Shown here piece after piece: positions 33,181 to 44,898 of a stretch of DNA of 64,000 nt. Under the pieces are notes generated by a model that was given only the letters and a program-made list of their open reading frames with translations, was not told where the DNA came from and ran no database searches. This stretch comes from Gammaproteobacteria bacterium (GTDB lineage: Bacteria; Pseudomonadota; Gammaproteobacteria; Steroidobacterales; Foliamicaceae): NCBI GenBank assembly GCA_011523505.1, contig WTGP01000018.1, forward strand, positions 369,777-433,776, given 5' to 3'. The translations under genes were made by a program, and so were the position numbers. Within the stretch, counting starts at the first letter, position 1. Each line of letters begins with the position of its first letter.

Positions 33181-35373
33181 TCATCGGACCGTAAAACGCG
33201 TTTCGTCGATTTCGGCAATCTGCCGTCCGTCCCGCCAGACGACTGCGCCAACCCAGTGCTCTCCCCTCTTCACCGGCCAGGCGTAGCGCGGCCCGACGTT
33301 TTGAAACGGGACTCCGCCGTTTACTCGCCAGTCCACCCTGTCGTGCTCACGAACGCCCTCAAGCACGAAGTCGAACGCCTGGAATTCCGCCGGAACGCGT
33401 GGGTCGTAGGCCAGCATCAACCCCTCCGTCGGCTGGCTCAGCCTCACGGTCCGTTGCCGCACTTCATTGGCGATAGCCGTTATCGGAGCAGTGCCTGCCA
33501 GGAAAAACTCCGCTCGGCGCGGGCAACTCATGCCGGCTTGCCAGGAGGCGCCGGTATCGTCGCAGACCTCGTGCCGAACCAGGCGGGGACTCAGCCACAG
33601 CGGAGCCGTATCCGCGTTTCGGGAAAGCAGATCGAAAGCGCCCCGCAGCACCATTGCCGGGCCGATGGACCCGGTTATGCCCCGGGTCGGCTGCTGATCG
33701 AGATTACCCATCCACACGCCGACGACATGGCGGTCGCTGAACCCCATCGCCCAGCTGTCGCGGTAGTCGTTCGAGGTGCCGGTCTTGACCGCGGTCTGAA
33801 CCGGGAAATCCAGCAGGCCGCCGGTAAATTCAAGGCGACGGGAGAGGGGGTCGGAAAGAATGTCCGCGATCAGGGAGGCCACTTCCTCAGAGACCGCAGT
33901 CCGGACGTGCAGCCCTCCCTCGCCGCCGGCCAGCACTGAAAACTCCCGGTAGCGCCCGCGGTTCGCCAGCGCCGCGTACGCCTGGGTCAGTTCGAGCAGG
34001 GTCACCTCTCCATTGCCCAGGGCCAGGCCGGGTCCGTAATGGTCGATCTTGCGGGTCAGCGTCGTGAAGCCCAGCCGGTGCAGATGATCCAGGTAGGCGC
34101 CTTCGCCCGTAAAGACTATGGTGCGCACGGCGGGCGTATTCAGCGAATTGCCCAGCGCGTGGCGCAGCGTTATCGGTCCGTGGAACACGCCCGAATAATT
34201 CCGGTAACTGTGCAGCCCCGCGCCCACCATGTCGGCAAGCGGGGCATCATCGATCAATGTCGCGGCAGTCCAGCCCTTGCTCAGGGCCAGCGAATAAAGG
34301 AACGGCTTGAGGGCCGATCCCGGCTGTCGCGGGGTCCGGACCGCGTCGATCAGGCGCGCCGGCGCATCGTCGCCGGACGCCGCCACCACCCAGGCCAGGA
34401 CTTCCCCGCTATTGCGGTCCGCGGCCAGCAGAGCGCCGTTGTTCACGCCCTTGTCGGCAAGCATTGCCAGACGCCCTGCCAGCAAGGCATGCAAACGCGC
34501 CTGCAGGGCGGCATCCAGCGTTACCCGAAGACGGGCGGCTCGGTCGGAACTGCCGTTCGCGCGGTAGCGCTGTTCGGCGAAGCGGAGAAAGTGGGACGCA
34601 TCGACCGGCGCCACGGGCGACTTGAGGTCGAAGCCTTCCCACGGCTCGCGATCGCGGGGCAGGAGGCCGGCGTCTTCCAGGCGCACCGCCAACTGCCCGA
34701 TCGCCCGATCCAGCGCCGTGCGGTCGCCGCGCCACAGGTCCAGCCGCGACGGCGCTCGCACCAGGACCGCCAGGGCCAGCATTTCGTGGCGGTTCAAGGC
34801 GCTCAGGTCGCGGTCGAAGTAAAAACGTGCCGCCTGCACCACGCCCCGCCGGTTGGACGCATAAGGGACCTGGTTCAGGTAGAACTCCAGGATCCGTTGT
34901 TTCGGGTGCCGTCGCTCGAGCCGGCGGGCCTCCCAGCCTTCCACCCAGCGGGACCAGAACGTTCTCGGACGCGGACGGACCATCCGAACGACCTGCTCCG
35001 TAATCGTGCTGGCGCCCCGCACGGCCCTGCCAGCCTTGAGGTTCTGCCCAAGCGCGGCAAGGCGCGCGCGCCAGTCCTGCCCCGTGTGCTCGAAGAAGCG
35101 CGCGTCCTCCGCATGGAGAAAGGCCGATATCAGGAATTCGGGGATTTCGTGATATCGCGCCTGCGCATGGAGGTTCCAGTCATTGACGTAGCTGACATTC
35201 AGCGGGACGCCGTTGCGGTCCACGATCTCCAGCCGCCGGACCGTCCCGGTGAGCTCCTCCAGCCGCTCCGGCGGCGGTCCCATGGCTGCGCGGGTACCCA
35301 GGGCCAGCCCTGCCGTCCCGGCTGCAATGGCCAGTACCGGCAGCCCCAGGAGCAGGAGAATCCTGCGCTTCAC
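33181..35373 (-). CDS. pbpC: penicillin-binding protein 1C (transglycosylase/transpeptidase)
   Basis: Periplasmic peptidoglycan synthase of 730 residues with an N-terminal membrane anchor (LLLLGLPVLAIAAGTAGLAL). The glycosyltransferase 51 domain shows FLHAEDARFFEHTGQDWRA, GASTITEQVVRM and RILEFYLNQVPYASNRRGV. The transpeptidase domain has the active-site Ser in PGSALKPFLYSLA, then LGNSLNTPA and the KTGTSNDYRD box. The C-terminal PBP1C domain has ISEQ-like beta structure ending VWRDGRQIAEID. The start is GTG at 35373, overlapping the alpha-2-macroglobulin stop by four bases. The pairing with an alpha-2-macroglobulin gene is conserved in enterics (yfhM-pbpC). Confidence 0.94.
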   Translation of the reverse strand: MKRRILLLLGLPVLAIAAGTAGLALGTRAAMGPPPERLEELTGTVRRLEIVDRNGVPLNVSYVNDWNLHAQARYHEIPEFLISAFLHAEDARFFEHTGQDWRARLAALGQNLKAGRAVRGASTITEQVVRMVRPRPRTFWSRWVEGWEARRLERRHPKQRILEFYLNQVPYASNRRGVVQAARFYFDRDLSALNRHEMLALAVLVRAPSRLDLWRGDRTALDRAIGQLAVRLEDAGLLPRDREPWEGFDLKSPVAPVDASHFLRFAEQRYRANGSSDRAARLRVTLDAALQARLHALLAGRLAMLADKGVNNGALLAADRNSGEVLAWVVAASGDDAPARLIDAVRTPRQPGSALKPFLYSLALSKGWTAATLIDDAPLADMVGAGLHSYRNYSGVFHGPITLRHALGNSLNTPAVRTIVFTGEGAYLDHLHRLGFTTLTRKIDHYGPGLALGNGEVTLLELTQAYAALANRGRYREFSVLAGGEGGLHVRTAVSEEVASLIADILSDPLSRRLEFTGGLLDFPVQTAVKTGTSNDYRDSWAMGFSDRHVVGVWMGNLDQQPTRGITGSIGPAMVLRGAFDLLSRNADTAPLWLSPRLVRHEVCDDTGASWQAGMSCPRRAEFFLAGTAPITAIANEVRQRTVRLSQPTEGLMLAYDPRVPAEFQAFDFVLEGVREHDRVDWRVNGGVPFQNVGPRYAWPVKRGEHWVGAVVWRDGRQIAEIDETRFTVR

Positions 35374-38300
35374 CGCGAACCCTCCCCGGAATGGATCACA
35401 AGGCGGAGCGCGGCCGATTTGCCGTAAGTATCGAGGTCGTACATTTCGCCCGCGTGCGTGGGCCGGACCTGGAACTCGCCCTCGGCGATCGCCTGGGCGG
35501 TGTAGGCCAGATGATAGCGCCCGGGCGGCAGGTAGTCGGAATAGAAACGCACGGCGTCGTGACCCGTTTCCTGGTGGTAGAAGCTCCAGCGCTGGCTCCG
35601 GAAGTAGTTCCAGTCGTCGTAGTCGAACCACCTGGAGCCCTTGGAGGCCGTGAATGCCCCTTCCTCCGCATCCACGCCCGAAGCGGTGGCCAGATCCCGG
35701 TTGACGGGTTCCAGTCCCCCCGGCACCGGGTCGTCCACCACGACGAAGTTTCGCGCCGTGGGCAGCTCCACGAAAAGGTCCACGCGCAACAGCTCGCCGC
35801 GCCGAACGGAATCGCCCTCGGCCAGCATCCGCCATTCGCCATCCCGCTGCACCGAGTACTCGCGCCTTACACCGATGCCCGCGTTGACCCGCCCGGCCGC
35901 CGTACCCCGCGGCGAATAGGTGAGGCGGGCCGCGTAGTAGAGCCGCCCCTGCCCTTCGCGGCGGACGCGAATCTGCGACCGCTTGCCGGGATGTTCGGGC
36001 GAAATCGGCAAGGACAGGGTCACGGCCGCATCGCGGAAGTTGCGGAACCGGGTCTGGCCGATCCGCACGTCATCGAGTTGGGCCTCGGCGTGCATGTCGG
36101 GCTCCACCTGTTCCCATTTGCGCGCGTAGTCGATCAGCGCGTTCATGCAGAAGGTGTTCTCCTGGGTGCTTTCCCAATGCGTACGTGCGCCCCGCGACTG
36201 GGTAAGCGCCCGCACCATGCCGGTCGCCATCTCCTCGCTCAGCCCGTACGCGGCCGGGTCGTCCAGGCGCGCGAAGGCGGACAGCAGCGCGCAGTTCGCC
36301 CGCAACGGGCTGCTCAATATACGCGCGTATCCGCGGTCCAGCTGCTCGTTGAACAGCCGTTTGCCGGCGCTGCCCACGGACGCGTCCATCACCTCCCGCA
36401 AGACATCACTCGCCAGGGTCCCGGAAGGGCCCATTTGCAATGCCGCGTCCAGAAAATGCGCCTTGCCGAACAGGCTCATGTACTGGACCTGATCAGCGTA
36501 GCGGAGCAGTTCGCCACGGTCCAGGCGGCCGCGCCGCGCCAGCGCCGCAAGGGCCACCGCACGTACGGACGAAGACATCCCGCGCGAGAAGTATCCCGGC
36601 ATGACGTCCCGGCGCAGCAGGTTGAGCAGGTAATCGTGGAGGCGGCTTTCCACCCGCTCGGGAATCTCATGGCCGGCTTCGCGCAGCCAGGCGAAACCCA
36701 GCGCGGTATAGGCCGAAAGATAAGGGCTTGCATACGAATCGGCGGCAGTCCAGTACCCCATGCCGCCGTTCGGCGCCTGGAAGCCCGCCGTCTGGCGCAG
36801 TGTCTGCCCCGGAAGGTCCGCGCTTCCCGGCCAGGTAAGCGAATTGTCCATGCGCCCCTTTAGCTCCGTGAACTGCGCCGCGAGCAGGGCCTTGCTGAGC
36901 TTCTGCTCCCAGCACAGGTAGGGATAGTCGCGCATGTAGCGGAAGGCGCCTTCCAGGTTGCCGATCACCGTGGGCGCAAGCACCACCGACACGTCGCCGG
37001 TGTCGGTGTGGATGTCTTCCGGGAACAGCACCTCCTCCGTCGCGGGTTCGTCGGTAATCGAGCCGTATTCCGCCGCGACTTCGAAACTCCGGTTCTTCAG
37101 CACGGGGAGCTGATGGGCCAGCGCGTCGCCGTCGGCAGCGTCCTGCGCCCGCACCCTGAACCGTATCTCGCCTTGCGGCCGCTCGCGCGCGGCCTTGAGC
37201 CGGCCTGCGCTGAGCGGCAGGTAAACCGTTTCGCGCCGGTAAGGACCCAACTCCAGCGAATCGGCCACACGGGTGTAAGCCTCGGTTCCAACGTCTCCCT
37301 CCGCCTCGATGACCACGTCGATCGTGCGCGCCTCCCCGGTTCGGTTCATCACCGAGAAGCCGGCGGCGAAGTCGTCACCCTCGGTGACCTGGTTCGGCAT
37401 GACCGCGCGTATCTCGGTGGGCTGGTTTGTCTTGAAACTTGCGCTGCCCAGCCCGAAGCGGTCGGATTCCGTGACCGCCATCGCCAGCACCCGCCATCCG
37501 GTCAGGTTTTCCGGCAGGCTAAACCCGAATTCCGCCTCTCCGCGGCGATTGGCGGGCAGGGAGGGCTCCCAGTGCGCGACATACTTGAAGAGCGTCCGCA
37601 TGTCCGGGCCGGCCCCGCCGTCGCCACCCGGACTGGCCCCTTTCTTCTCGAACTTCTGCCGGCCCAGGATGCGCAGCAGGAGGCTGTAGTTCTGCACGTC
37701 CGGAGCATCCAGACTGAAGAAACCCTTGTAGGGATCGAAATAGTCCTCGCCCTGGCCGATCAGGTCGAACACCGCTTCATCGAGTACGGCCACCGCGAAC
37801 TCCACCGGCCGGCGGCGCCCATGCCGCGGTCCGGCCTTCAGCTTGACGGCGACATGCTCGCGCGGCTTGTAGAGTTCGCGGTCGGTCTCGACCTCCACTT
37901 CGAGCTGCTTGTAGGGGTCGACTACCGGCACTTCGGCATAGCCCATGCGAAACGCCGGTTTGCCGAGATCGACGTAGTCCAGTCCCGCGTGGCTTTCGGG
38001 CGGAGGGCTAGCGACGCGCGGCGACACCGCAACCACCGAAAGATACGCGCCCGGCACATAATCCGGCTTGATGCGAAACTCGATGATCGGCGTGCTGCCT
38101 TCGAGCTTCTGCTGCCATTGGTCGATGACCCCGTACCGCTCCACCGAAACCAGCGCGGTCGCCCCAGGGAACGGGTTCTTGACCAGGTAGCGGGCCTTGT
38201 CGCCCACCTCGAACCCGGTGGCCTCCGGCACCAGCTCCATGGCGTAGCCCGGCCGTTCCCACCACACCACGCGGCCTTCGCCGACCACCCACAAGTACAT

Positions 38301-41297
38301 TTCGGTCTGCTGCCGCCGATCCTGCGTGTCATCGATGACGGCGGTTACGCGGTACGAGCCCGCATGCTCCGGCGTGAACGTGCAGTCAAGCGCCTTGTAT
38401 TCCGGGATTCCCGCGCATTCGCCGGCCTCGACCCATTCCTCGCTGAACCGCGGGAGGTAGGCGTTCCCCGCACCCTTGACCTGCGCGACCTTGCGGACCT
38501 GGCGCTCGATGCGTAAAAGGACTTGCGTATCGGCTGCCGGCTCGCCTGCGTCGTCCACCACGATATAGCTCAATTCCGCGGGCTCCTTCTGCCGGAATAC
38601 CCACTCGTCCTTGCGCAGGCCCACCAGCCGGTCCACCGCCGAGAAGTCCGCATAGGCGGTGGCCGTCACATACTTGCCGCGGTCGTCGCGGACCGCACTC
38701 TCGGCGCGAAGCCGCCCGTACACGATCCCTCCAGCGCGCAGTTCCACTTCGGCCGCATGGGCGCCAGCGTCGTCCAGATCGCCCAATTCCTGGTGAACTT
38801 GCAGTCGTTCCGGGTAGGAGGACGTATCGAAGCGAAACGTGCTTGCTTCCGGGTGCGACGAGCGAAAACCCCTCTGCCGGAGATCGACCGCCACGCGGGC
38901 CTCCGCCTGGGTGTATGCGCCGCCCGAGTGCAGGGCGGCCGTCGTATCGACCCTGAGCGTATCCCCGGGACCGAACAGGTCGCCGTTCAGTTCGTTGCTC
39001 ACCCGAAACGGCGCGGGAGTGAAGTCGGTCACCAGCACCCGCATGGGCCGCCATTCGTAGTCGGTGAAATCGGCGCTCAGTTCGAATTGATACCAGCCCA
39101 TTACGGCCGTTTCGGGCACCGCGTATTCGCCGTGTGCGGCTCCGAAGCGGTTGAGCCGAACATCCTTGACCTCGTGCACCGAGTTTCCGGCGGGGTCCTG
39201 AATCCGAAGCGTGTAGGTCGCGGATTCGGGCCCGACAAGCGTGCGAACGTCCTGGTCGCGCACGTAGAACTTGTATTGCACCGTGTCGCCGGCGCGGTAG
39301 ATCCCCTGGGCCGTGGTCCCCCAGGCCCTTACGTGGCCGTAGCGGCGCTTCTGGCGCTCCCGGACCCGCCAGCGCGATGCTTCCGAGGCCCGGGCGAGAA
39401 AGGAGTGGTCAAGCGGCAGCAGCGCCATTCCCTCGCGGCCTTCGACAAGGACGAACAGGCGCTCGCAGCCGGATTCTTCCCTCCTGCACCACACGAAGGT
39501 TTCCAGTGCCGGATCCAGCGTCTCCATCCCCGCCAGCGTGGCGATACCGTGCCGGCTGGTCCGGGCCGGCTCGGCGACCGCTTGAGGCGCGGCCAGGCCG
39601 CCCACCACGCGCGCGAAAGCGCCACGCACAATCGATACCCGCGCACCCCGAACGGGTTTGCCGTTGTTCAGGCGGGTGACCCACACCAGCGTGTTGTAGT
39701 GACCGGCCTTGACATGGACCTGGTACGGCGTCACCTGCCAGAAGTACTGCCATGCCGACGAGTCGTATTCCGTTGCGGGTATGGTGCGAATTCGGCCCAG
39801 CACGGCGCCGCTGTCCGCCCGGATCATCTGCCGGACGCCGGCCGGCAGCGCGAAGGCGACATCCTCGACCGCCGGCGGTTCGATCACTTGCGCAAGCCCG
39901 GTTTTCGCTCCTTCCAGGTTCAGCAGGCGGTAACGGAACTGCACTTCCTCAAGGTTGGTGACGTACAGCGGGACCTCGCTGTCCACGCCCGATTCGAGCA
40001 CGGCGTCGCCGTGCAGCAGCCTGTAGTCCGGCCGGCGATGGTCGGTCATGAACGTGACATCGAATTCGCCGGCAAGGGGCCGGCCGAACTCGTCACGAAT
40101 GCGCGTCGGAAGACCCGCATCCACGGTTTCCGGTGGGAGGCTGTTCACGCGGTATTCCTGAAACGCCTGCAGGCGTTCCGGCAGGTGGACATTGGCCAGC
40201 CGCAAGCCATCCTCACCGCGCAGCCGCGAGTAATCGCGCACTTGCGTCCATGGATCGTAGTCCTGGCGCTTGCCGGCCAGGCTCGGTGTGAAGCCCACGC
40301 CGCGTGCAATCTGCGACGGAAGCACCGGTGTCGAGAAAGTGAGCGACACGCGCGCCAGCGGATTGCACATCGCCCGCTCCCGGGCAACGGGAACCAGCCG
40401 CTCGCGCGATTGCCAGGCCGATACTGGTGCCCATTCAATGCGAACGGTCGAGCCGTCGGGAAGGTAGCGGATACGTTCGTCGGCATTGTTCTCGCAGCTC
40501 ACGCCCTCAAACCGGAACTCTTCGAAGGTGACGGCGCGGGACAGATTGTCTTTACCCCGCCCGGGCAGCGGGCCGAGGGCCGATACCAGTCCGTCACGCG
40601 CATTCAAAACCACGGTTCGTCCGGGCGGCAGTTCCCGGGCGGGTTGCACCCACCAGACATCGCGCGCTTCCTGGCCGGCGGTCGCCGTTTCGGGCTCGAC
40701 CCCTTCCGGGTAAACCGGGGGCCGGCGGTCTCTGGGATCCGGTTCCGCGGCCACGGCAACAGGTTCCTCAAGACCTGCAATCCTGAAATACACGCTGGAC
40801 TCGACCGAATCCCGCGTGACGGGCTGACTGAACCGGGTGTGGAACACCGGCACGCCCGGATGCATCCACGTCCTTACCCATGACCAGGACACCTCCGGCA
40901 ATTGCGTAACCCTCGACCGGGTAACCGTCCCTCCGATCGTGGTCCCGTCCATGTCCCGTATTCCGGGTTCCACGGTAACGACATACTCCCGCGCGGGCTT
41001 GAGGTAATCCTTCGCATCCAGGTTGCAGGCCAGCGCCTGCGTGCTGACCCAGCGCCAGTGGCAGTTCACTTCCGGCGAAATCGTGATCGGCAGCTCTTCC
41101 GCATTGCGTTCCATGCGCCCCAGCGGGACGACCGGCCGGTTGAATTCGATCAGAATCTGACTGTCGGTGATCGAGATTTGCGTGATATTGAGAGCCGGCT
41201 GCTCAAAGGCCGCGCAGGCGAGGAAAGCGGCTGTGATGCACAGCGCGGCACGAATTCCCAGGTCACGTACTTTCCTTGCACTGGAGATCGGCCGCAT
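35370..41297 (-). CDS. yfhM: bacterial alpha-2-macroglobulin (thioester type)
   Basis: Periplasmic protease trap of 1975 residues from ATG at 41297. An N-terminal signal with a Cys at its end (AAFLACAAFEQ) suggests a lipoprotein, although the lipobox is imperfect. Many macroglobulin beta domains follow, then the TED domain, where the thioester motif is YPYLCWEQKL (Cys1462), close to the family CLEQ. After it come the GGMGYWTAADSYASPYLSAY region and a C-terminal domain ending in LPPGRYHLAYTAQA. In this family proteolysis of a bait region exposes the thioester, which binds the attacker. PbpC overlaps it and is thought to repair peptidoglycan at breaches. No frameshift over nearly 6 kb. Confidence 0.95.
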   Translation of the reverse strand: MRPISSARKVRDLGIRAALCITAAFLACAAFEQPALNITQISITDSQILIEFNRPVVPLGRMERNAEELPITISPEVNCHWRWVSTQALACNLDAKDYLKPAREYVVTVEPGIRDMDGTTIGGTVTRSRVTQLPEVSWSWVRTWMHPGVPVFHTRFSQPVTRDSVESSVYFRIAGLEEPVAVAAEPDPRDRRPPVYPEGVEPETATAGQEARDVWWVQPARELPPGRTVVLNARDGLVSALGPLPGRGKDNLSRAVTFEEFRFEGVSCENNADERIRYLPDGSTVRIEWAPVSAWQSRERLVPVARERAMCNPLARVSLTFSTPVLPSQIARGVGFTPSLAGKRQDYDPWTQVRDYSRLRGEDGLRLANVHLPERLQAFQEYRVNSLPPETVDAGLPTRIRDEFGRPLAGEFDVTFMTDHRRPDYRLLHGDAVLESGVDSEVPLYVTNLEEVQFRYRLLNLEGAKTGLAQVIEPPAVEDVAFALPAGVRQMIRADSGAVLGRIRTIPATEYDSSAWQYFWQVTPYQVHVKAGHYNTLVWVTRLNNGKPVRGARVSIVRGAFARVVGGLAAPQAVAEPARTSRHGIATLAGMETLDPALETFVWCRREESGCERLFVLVEGREGMALLPLDHSFLARASEASRWRVRERQKRRYGHVRAWGTTAQGIYRAGDTVQYKFYVRDQDVRTLVGPESATYTLRIQDPAGNSVHEVKDVRLNRFGAAHGEYAVPETAVMGWYQFELSADFTDYEWRPMRVLVTDFTPAPFRVSNELNGDLFGPGDTLRVDTTAALHSGGAYTQAEARVAVDLRQRGFRSSHPEASTFRFDTSSYPERLQVHQELGDLDDAGAHAAEVELRAGGIVYGRLRAESAVRDDRGKYVTATAYADFSAVDRLVGLRKDEWVFRQKEPAELSYIVVDDAGEPAADTQVLLRIERQVRKVAQVKGAGNAYLPRFSEEWVEAGECAGIPEYKALDCTFTPEHAGSYRVTAVIDDTQDRRQQTEMYLWVVGEGRVVWWERPGYAMELVPEATGFEVGDKARYLVKNPFPGATALVSVERYGVIDQWQQKLEGSTPIIEFRIKPDYVPGAYLSVVAVSPRVASPPPESHAGLDYVDLGKPAFRMGYAEVPVVDPYKQLEVEVETDRELYKPREHVAVKLKAGPRHGRRRPVEFAVAVLDEAVFDLIGQGEDYFDPYKGFFSLDAPDVQNYSLLLRILGRQKFEKKGASPGGDGGAGPDMRTLFKYVAHWEPSLPANRRGEAEFGFSLPENLTGWRVLAMAVTESDRFGLGSASFKTNQPTEIRAVMPNQVTEGDDFAAGFSVMNRTGEARTIDVVIEAEGDVGTEAYTRVADSLELGPYRRETVYLPLSAGRLKAARERPQGEIRFRVRAQDAADGDALAHQLPVLKNRSFEVAAEYGSITDEPATEEVLFPEDIHTDTGDVSVVLAPTVIGNLEGAFRYMRDYPYLCWEQKLSKALLAAQFTELKGRMDNSLTWPGSADLPGQTLRQTAGFQAPNGGMGYWTAADSYASPYLSAYTALGFAWLREAGHEIPERVESRLHDYLLNLLRRDVMPGYFSRGMSSSVRAVALAALARRGRLDRGELLRYADQVQYMSLFGKAHFLDAALQMGPSGTLASDVLREVMDASVGSAGKRLFNEQLDRGYARILSSPLRANCALLSAFARLDDPAAYGLSEEMATGMVRALTQSRGARTHWESTQENTFCMNALIDYARKWEQVEPDMHAEAQLDDVRIGQTRFRNFRDAAVTLSLPISPEHPGKRSQIRVRREGQGRLYYAARLTYSPRGTAAGRVNAGIGVRREYSVQRDGEWRMLAEGDSVRRGELLRVDLFVELPTARNFVVVDDPVPGGLEPVNRDLATASGVDAEEGAFTASKGSRWFDYDDWNYFRSQRWSFYHQETGHDAVRFYSDYLPPGRYHLAYTAQAIAEGEFQVRPTHAGEMYDLDTYGKSAALRLVIHSGEGSR

Positions 41298-41456
41298 ACG
41301 TTGAGTATATGCCGCAAAGCCACGGACGGATGGCCTTCGCGCGGGCATAAGGCAACCGATACGCCTCTTGCCGCATCCATTTCATAAGGGTGACGTAAGG
41401 TCTTGCGGTAACCTGTTTGTGGACGGCGGCTTCATGGAGTCGGAGGACGAAATCGC
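41298..41456. promoter_or_regulatory. divergent alpha-2-macroglobulin / macA control region
   Basis: 159 bases between two divergent operons. It contains moderately AT-rich patches (about 41300-41312 and 41380-41395) but I see no clean -35/-10 pair. GGAGGAC about ten bases before the macA ATG is its likely ribosome site. No operator palindrome was recognised. Confidence 0.4.
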
Positions 41457-42833
41457 ATGGCAACCACAGGGGAAGGCGTGAATAAATCGCGCGGCGGCGT
41501 TGCCGGCTGGCTGGTGCGAAATTGGGGCAAATCGGCAGTCGCCGCAGTGGTAATTTTGCTGGTGGCCTGGTTCGCCTTGCCGGACCCGGAAGAAGCCCCG
41601 CAGGCCCCGGCCACGGTACCTGTCATACGCGGCGATATCGAGAACGCCGTAGCCGCCTCCGCCACGCTGGAGCCCGGCAATTCCGTGGATGTCGGCGCCA
41701 GGGTTACGGGGCAGTTGAACAAATTGCACGTCAAGCTGGGCAACGTCGTTTCCGAAGGCGACCTGCTGGCGGAAATCGACAGCTTCATCCAGAGCCAGCG
41801 TGTGAGCTCGCAGGAGGCCAGCCTGCAGGCCCTGGAAGCGAACACCGACTCGCAAGTCGCCAGCCTGGAACTGTCCCGGGCGGACCTTCAGCGCCAGAAG
41901 CGGTTGATGGAAGCGCGGGCGACGACCGAAGTCGATTTCGACCGGGCGGAGTTGAGTCTGGCGCAGGCCGAGGCCGCACTGGCCCGGCATTATCTGCAGA
42001 TCGATCAGGCCCGCGCCTCACTGGAAGAAGCGAGGGCGGAGTTGAACTACACCCGGATCGCCTCACCCGCTGACGGCACGATCGTGAAGGTGCTGGCGCA
42101 AGAGGGGCAGATGCTGAACGCCATGCAGACGGCGCCTGTCATATTGCAGATCGGCGATTTGAGCAGTATCCGCGTAATCGCCAAGATTCCGGAGGCGGAT
42201 GTGGCCCGGCTGTCTTCCGGCATGGAAGCGTATTTCACGACAGTGAGCGGTGGCGCACGGCGGTGGAATGCCCGGTTGCTGGAGGTTTCTCCCATTCCCG
42301 AGGCCGGCGGCGGCATGGGCGGACTCACGTACTTCGATGCGCTGCTGGAAGTGGGCAATGCGGACGGCCTGCTGATGCCGGGCATGGGCGCCAAGGTGTT
42401 TTTCCTGACCGGTTCGGCGCGCGATGTGCTGAAGGTGCCGCTGGGGGCGCTGACTTTCGCACCGGGAGATGGCGCGATGAGCGCCGCCGGTCAATTTGCG
42501 ATGCGCAATGCGCAGCGCGCCGGTGGCAGCCCATGGGGCGGCCGGCGGTTCCGGGGCGGCAACAACCCCTGGTGGGGCGGCGGGGAAGCCCAAAACAGGC
42601 GATTCGAGGGCGGCAACCGGGACGCGGACAGTCCGGCGCGGCCGGCTACCGTGCAGGTGGTGGACGCGGAAGGTGCGATCGAGACCAGAGAGGTGCAGAT
42701 CGGCTTCAGCAACAATGTGGAAGCCGAAGTGGTATCCGGTCTTTCCGAGGGCGAACTGGTCGTGAGCGGAGTAAATCAATCTTCCGTGCCCAATATGGGT
42801 TTCGGAGGATTCGGCGGACGCCGGGTCTGGTAA
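41457..42833 (+). CDS. macA: MacA-type periplasmic adaptor of tripartite efflux
   Basis: Membrane-fusion protein of 458 residues. An N-terminal membrane helix (SAVAAVVILLVAWFALP) is followed by the barrel-sandwich half-motif VTGQLNKLHVKLGNVVSEGD. A long coiled-coil hairpin (about residues 105-195) and a second lipoyl half (ELNYTRIASPADGTIVKVLA) come next, then the beta-barrel (SSIRVIAKIPEADVARL). It joins MacB to the outer-membrane channel. Odd: residues about 345-395 are a Gly/Arg/Trp/Asn-rich insert (GGRRFRGGNNPWWGGGEA) within the membrane-proximal domain. macB starts 91 bases downstream. Confidence 0.93.
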   Translation: MATTGEGVNKSRGGVAGWLVRNWGKSAVAAVVILLVAWFALPDPEEAPQAPATVPVIRGDIENAVAASATLEPGNSVDVGARVTGQLNKLHVKLGNVVSEGDLLAEIDSFIQSQRVSSQEASLQALEANTDSQVASLELSRADLQRQKRLMEARATTEVDFDRAELSLAQAEAALARHYLQIDQARASLEEARAELNYTRIASPADGTIVKVLAQEGQMLNAMQTAPVILQIGDLSSIRVIAKIPEADVARLSSGMEAYFTTVSGGARRWNARLLEVSPIPEAGGGMGGLTYFDALLEVGNADGLLMPGMGAKVFFLTGSARDVLKVPLGALTFAPGDGAMSAAGQFAMRNAQRAGGSPWGGRRFRGGNNPWWGGGEAQNRRFEGGNRDADSPARPATVQVVDAEGAIETREVQIGFSNNVEAEVVSGLSEGELVVSGVNQSSVPNMGFGGFGGRRVW

Positions 42834-42924
42834 GCCCGGTCGGCGCACCGGTCGCAGACGCGCCCCTGATGCCTTCTTGCGGGCAAGCCGCCTGAGACTT
42901 GACGCGGATACCGACCTGCCCGGA

Positions 42925-44886
<1,962 letters not shown>

Positions 44887-44898
44887 CGGAGCAATTCC

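Noticed and set aside
37008..38516. A 502-codon antisense open frame in the same gene
   Set aside because: Shadow of the macroglobulin reading frame; composition is dominated by Arg, His, Gly and Pro without any domain.
38523..40883. A 786-codon open frame on the plus strand inside the alpha-2-macroglobulin gene
   Set aside because: It lies wholly antisense to a gene with clear domain motifs, has no recognisable domain or ribosome site, and long antisense frames are expected in GC-rich genes with strong codon bias.
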